From contig NC_088171.1 in NCBI RefSeq assembly GCF_028769735.1, positions 92,736,912 to 92,800,911 of the forward strand: 64,000 bases of DNA, in the 5' to 3' direction. Under the pieces are notes generated by a model. The model was not told the origin of the DNA, made no database searches, and saw only the letters and a program-made list of their open reading frames with translations. Positions 63,406-64,000 of the stretch are shown piece by piece. The stretch comes from Zonotrichia leucophrys gambelii. Taxonomy: Eukaryota; Chordata; Aves; Passeriformes; Passerellidae. The translations under genes were made by a program, and so were the position numbers. The stretch's first letter is position 1, and each line of letters opens with the position of its first letter.

Positions 63406-64000
63406 TTCATTGTCTTTCAGAGAAGTTTATTATGCTTGCCTAGCACAGGGTGACACCAATACGCATCATTTCAATTTGCATTGTGCAAATCTATCCTCTC
63501 TATTTTATCCTTCCATGCAAGGTCTTCCCTTCTAGAGATCTATCTGGAACAATTAATCTTCCATAACTCATGGAGGTAGCTTGACTGTACTTCTGAATTG
63601 TCAGCTGTGACTTGTTCAGCTACACACACAGTGGGTAGAAGCCCAGCTTCCTTTATTGTTTCACTTAGCCATGATCTTCCCAATCTAGGAGCTCTGATTC
63701 CTGTAGTTTTCCCAATGAAATATCACACAAGATCAGCTGGCTAACCATGCTTCTGCAGACAAAACCAGGTCCAGAACAACTGCTCTTTTGAGCAGGCTGG
63801 AGATAGGTCACATCTATAAAGTTACTAGATGAATGGATAGATGGGCTGACTTAGTTATTTATCTTTATATGGATTTATAAATTCTTTATTATTTTATTTA
63901 TTATTGTTATTAATTGTATTGTTTCTGAAGGTTTTCCACAACAGCCAGCATTATCTTGGTTTGTACTCTCCACCTCTTCCAGTAAAACCCTGACAGGTGA
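63406..64000. other. Intergenic to window end
   Basis: AT-rich DNA with a TTATTA-rich stretch at about 63870-63920. No gene or repeat family recognised with confidence. Confidence 0.55.

Overview
This window looks like non-coding vertebrate DNA from a bird. Nine pieces of CR1-type LINE are recognisable; they range from copies ending in the typical avian ATTCTATGATTCTNTG-like tail to very degraded ones. One LTR has the layout of a common avian endogenous-retrovirus LTR, and a second LTR-like stretch resembles repeats I associate with passerine birds. So an avian genome, probably a songbird, is the best guess. Bird is well supported; passerine is inference. There is no bacterial gene organisation, no operon, no CRISPR array, and no tRNA or rRNA that I can recognise.

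I could not identify any complete protein-coding gene. The open frames outside repeats are short (mostly 60-110 codons), overlap on both strands and show no family motif I recognise. The very long open frames at 58925-60878, open on both strands, are an artefact of a low-complexity repeat that contains no stop codon in any frame.

Layout. 1-10.6 kb: intergenic, with two short CR1 3' ends, a 30-base A tract and small tandem duplications. 10.6-11.1 kb: a CR1 copy that lost its middle. 11-17 kb: featureless AT-rich DNA. 17.0-18.1 kb: an old minus-strand CR1 reverse-transcriptase fragment. 19.9-20.1 kb: a (GGGAA)n array. 22.8-22.9 kb: a compound (ATCT)n/(CT)n array. 27.2-27.5 kb: a CR1 3' end. 32.7 kb: a possible MIR-like ancient SINE. 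34.9 kb: a perfect DR5 nuclear-receptor motif. 40.6 kb: a CR1 scrap. 45.9-48.8 kb: a cluster of a CR1 tail, a minus-strand LTR and a minus-strand CR1. 53.2 kb: a small CpG-richer patch with a TATA box. 58.0-58.4 kb: an ancient CR1. 59.0-60.7 kb: a 1.7-kb pyrimidine/purine array, the most striking object here. 61.1-62.3 kb: an LTR-like repeat. 63.1-63.4 kb: a well-preserved CR1 3' end.

I see no new gene system. The observations most worth checking are the hybrid CCTT / CCGCCACTT array, the DR5 motif, two exon-like segments (28430-28507 and 45659-45724), and the small CpG/TATA patch. All family names are from memory of consensus features, with no database search.
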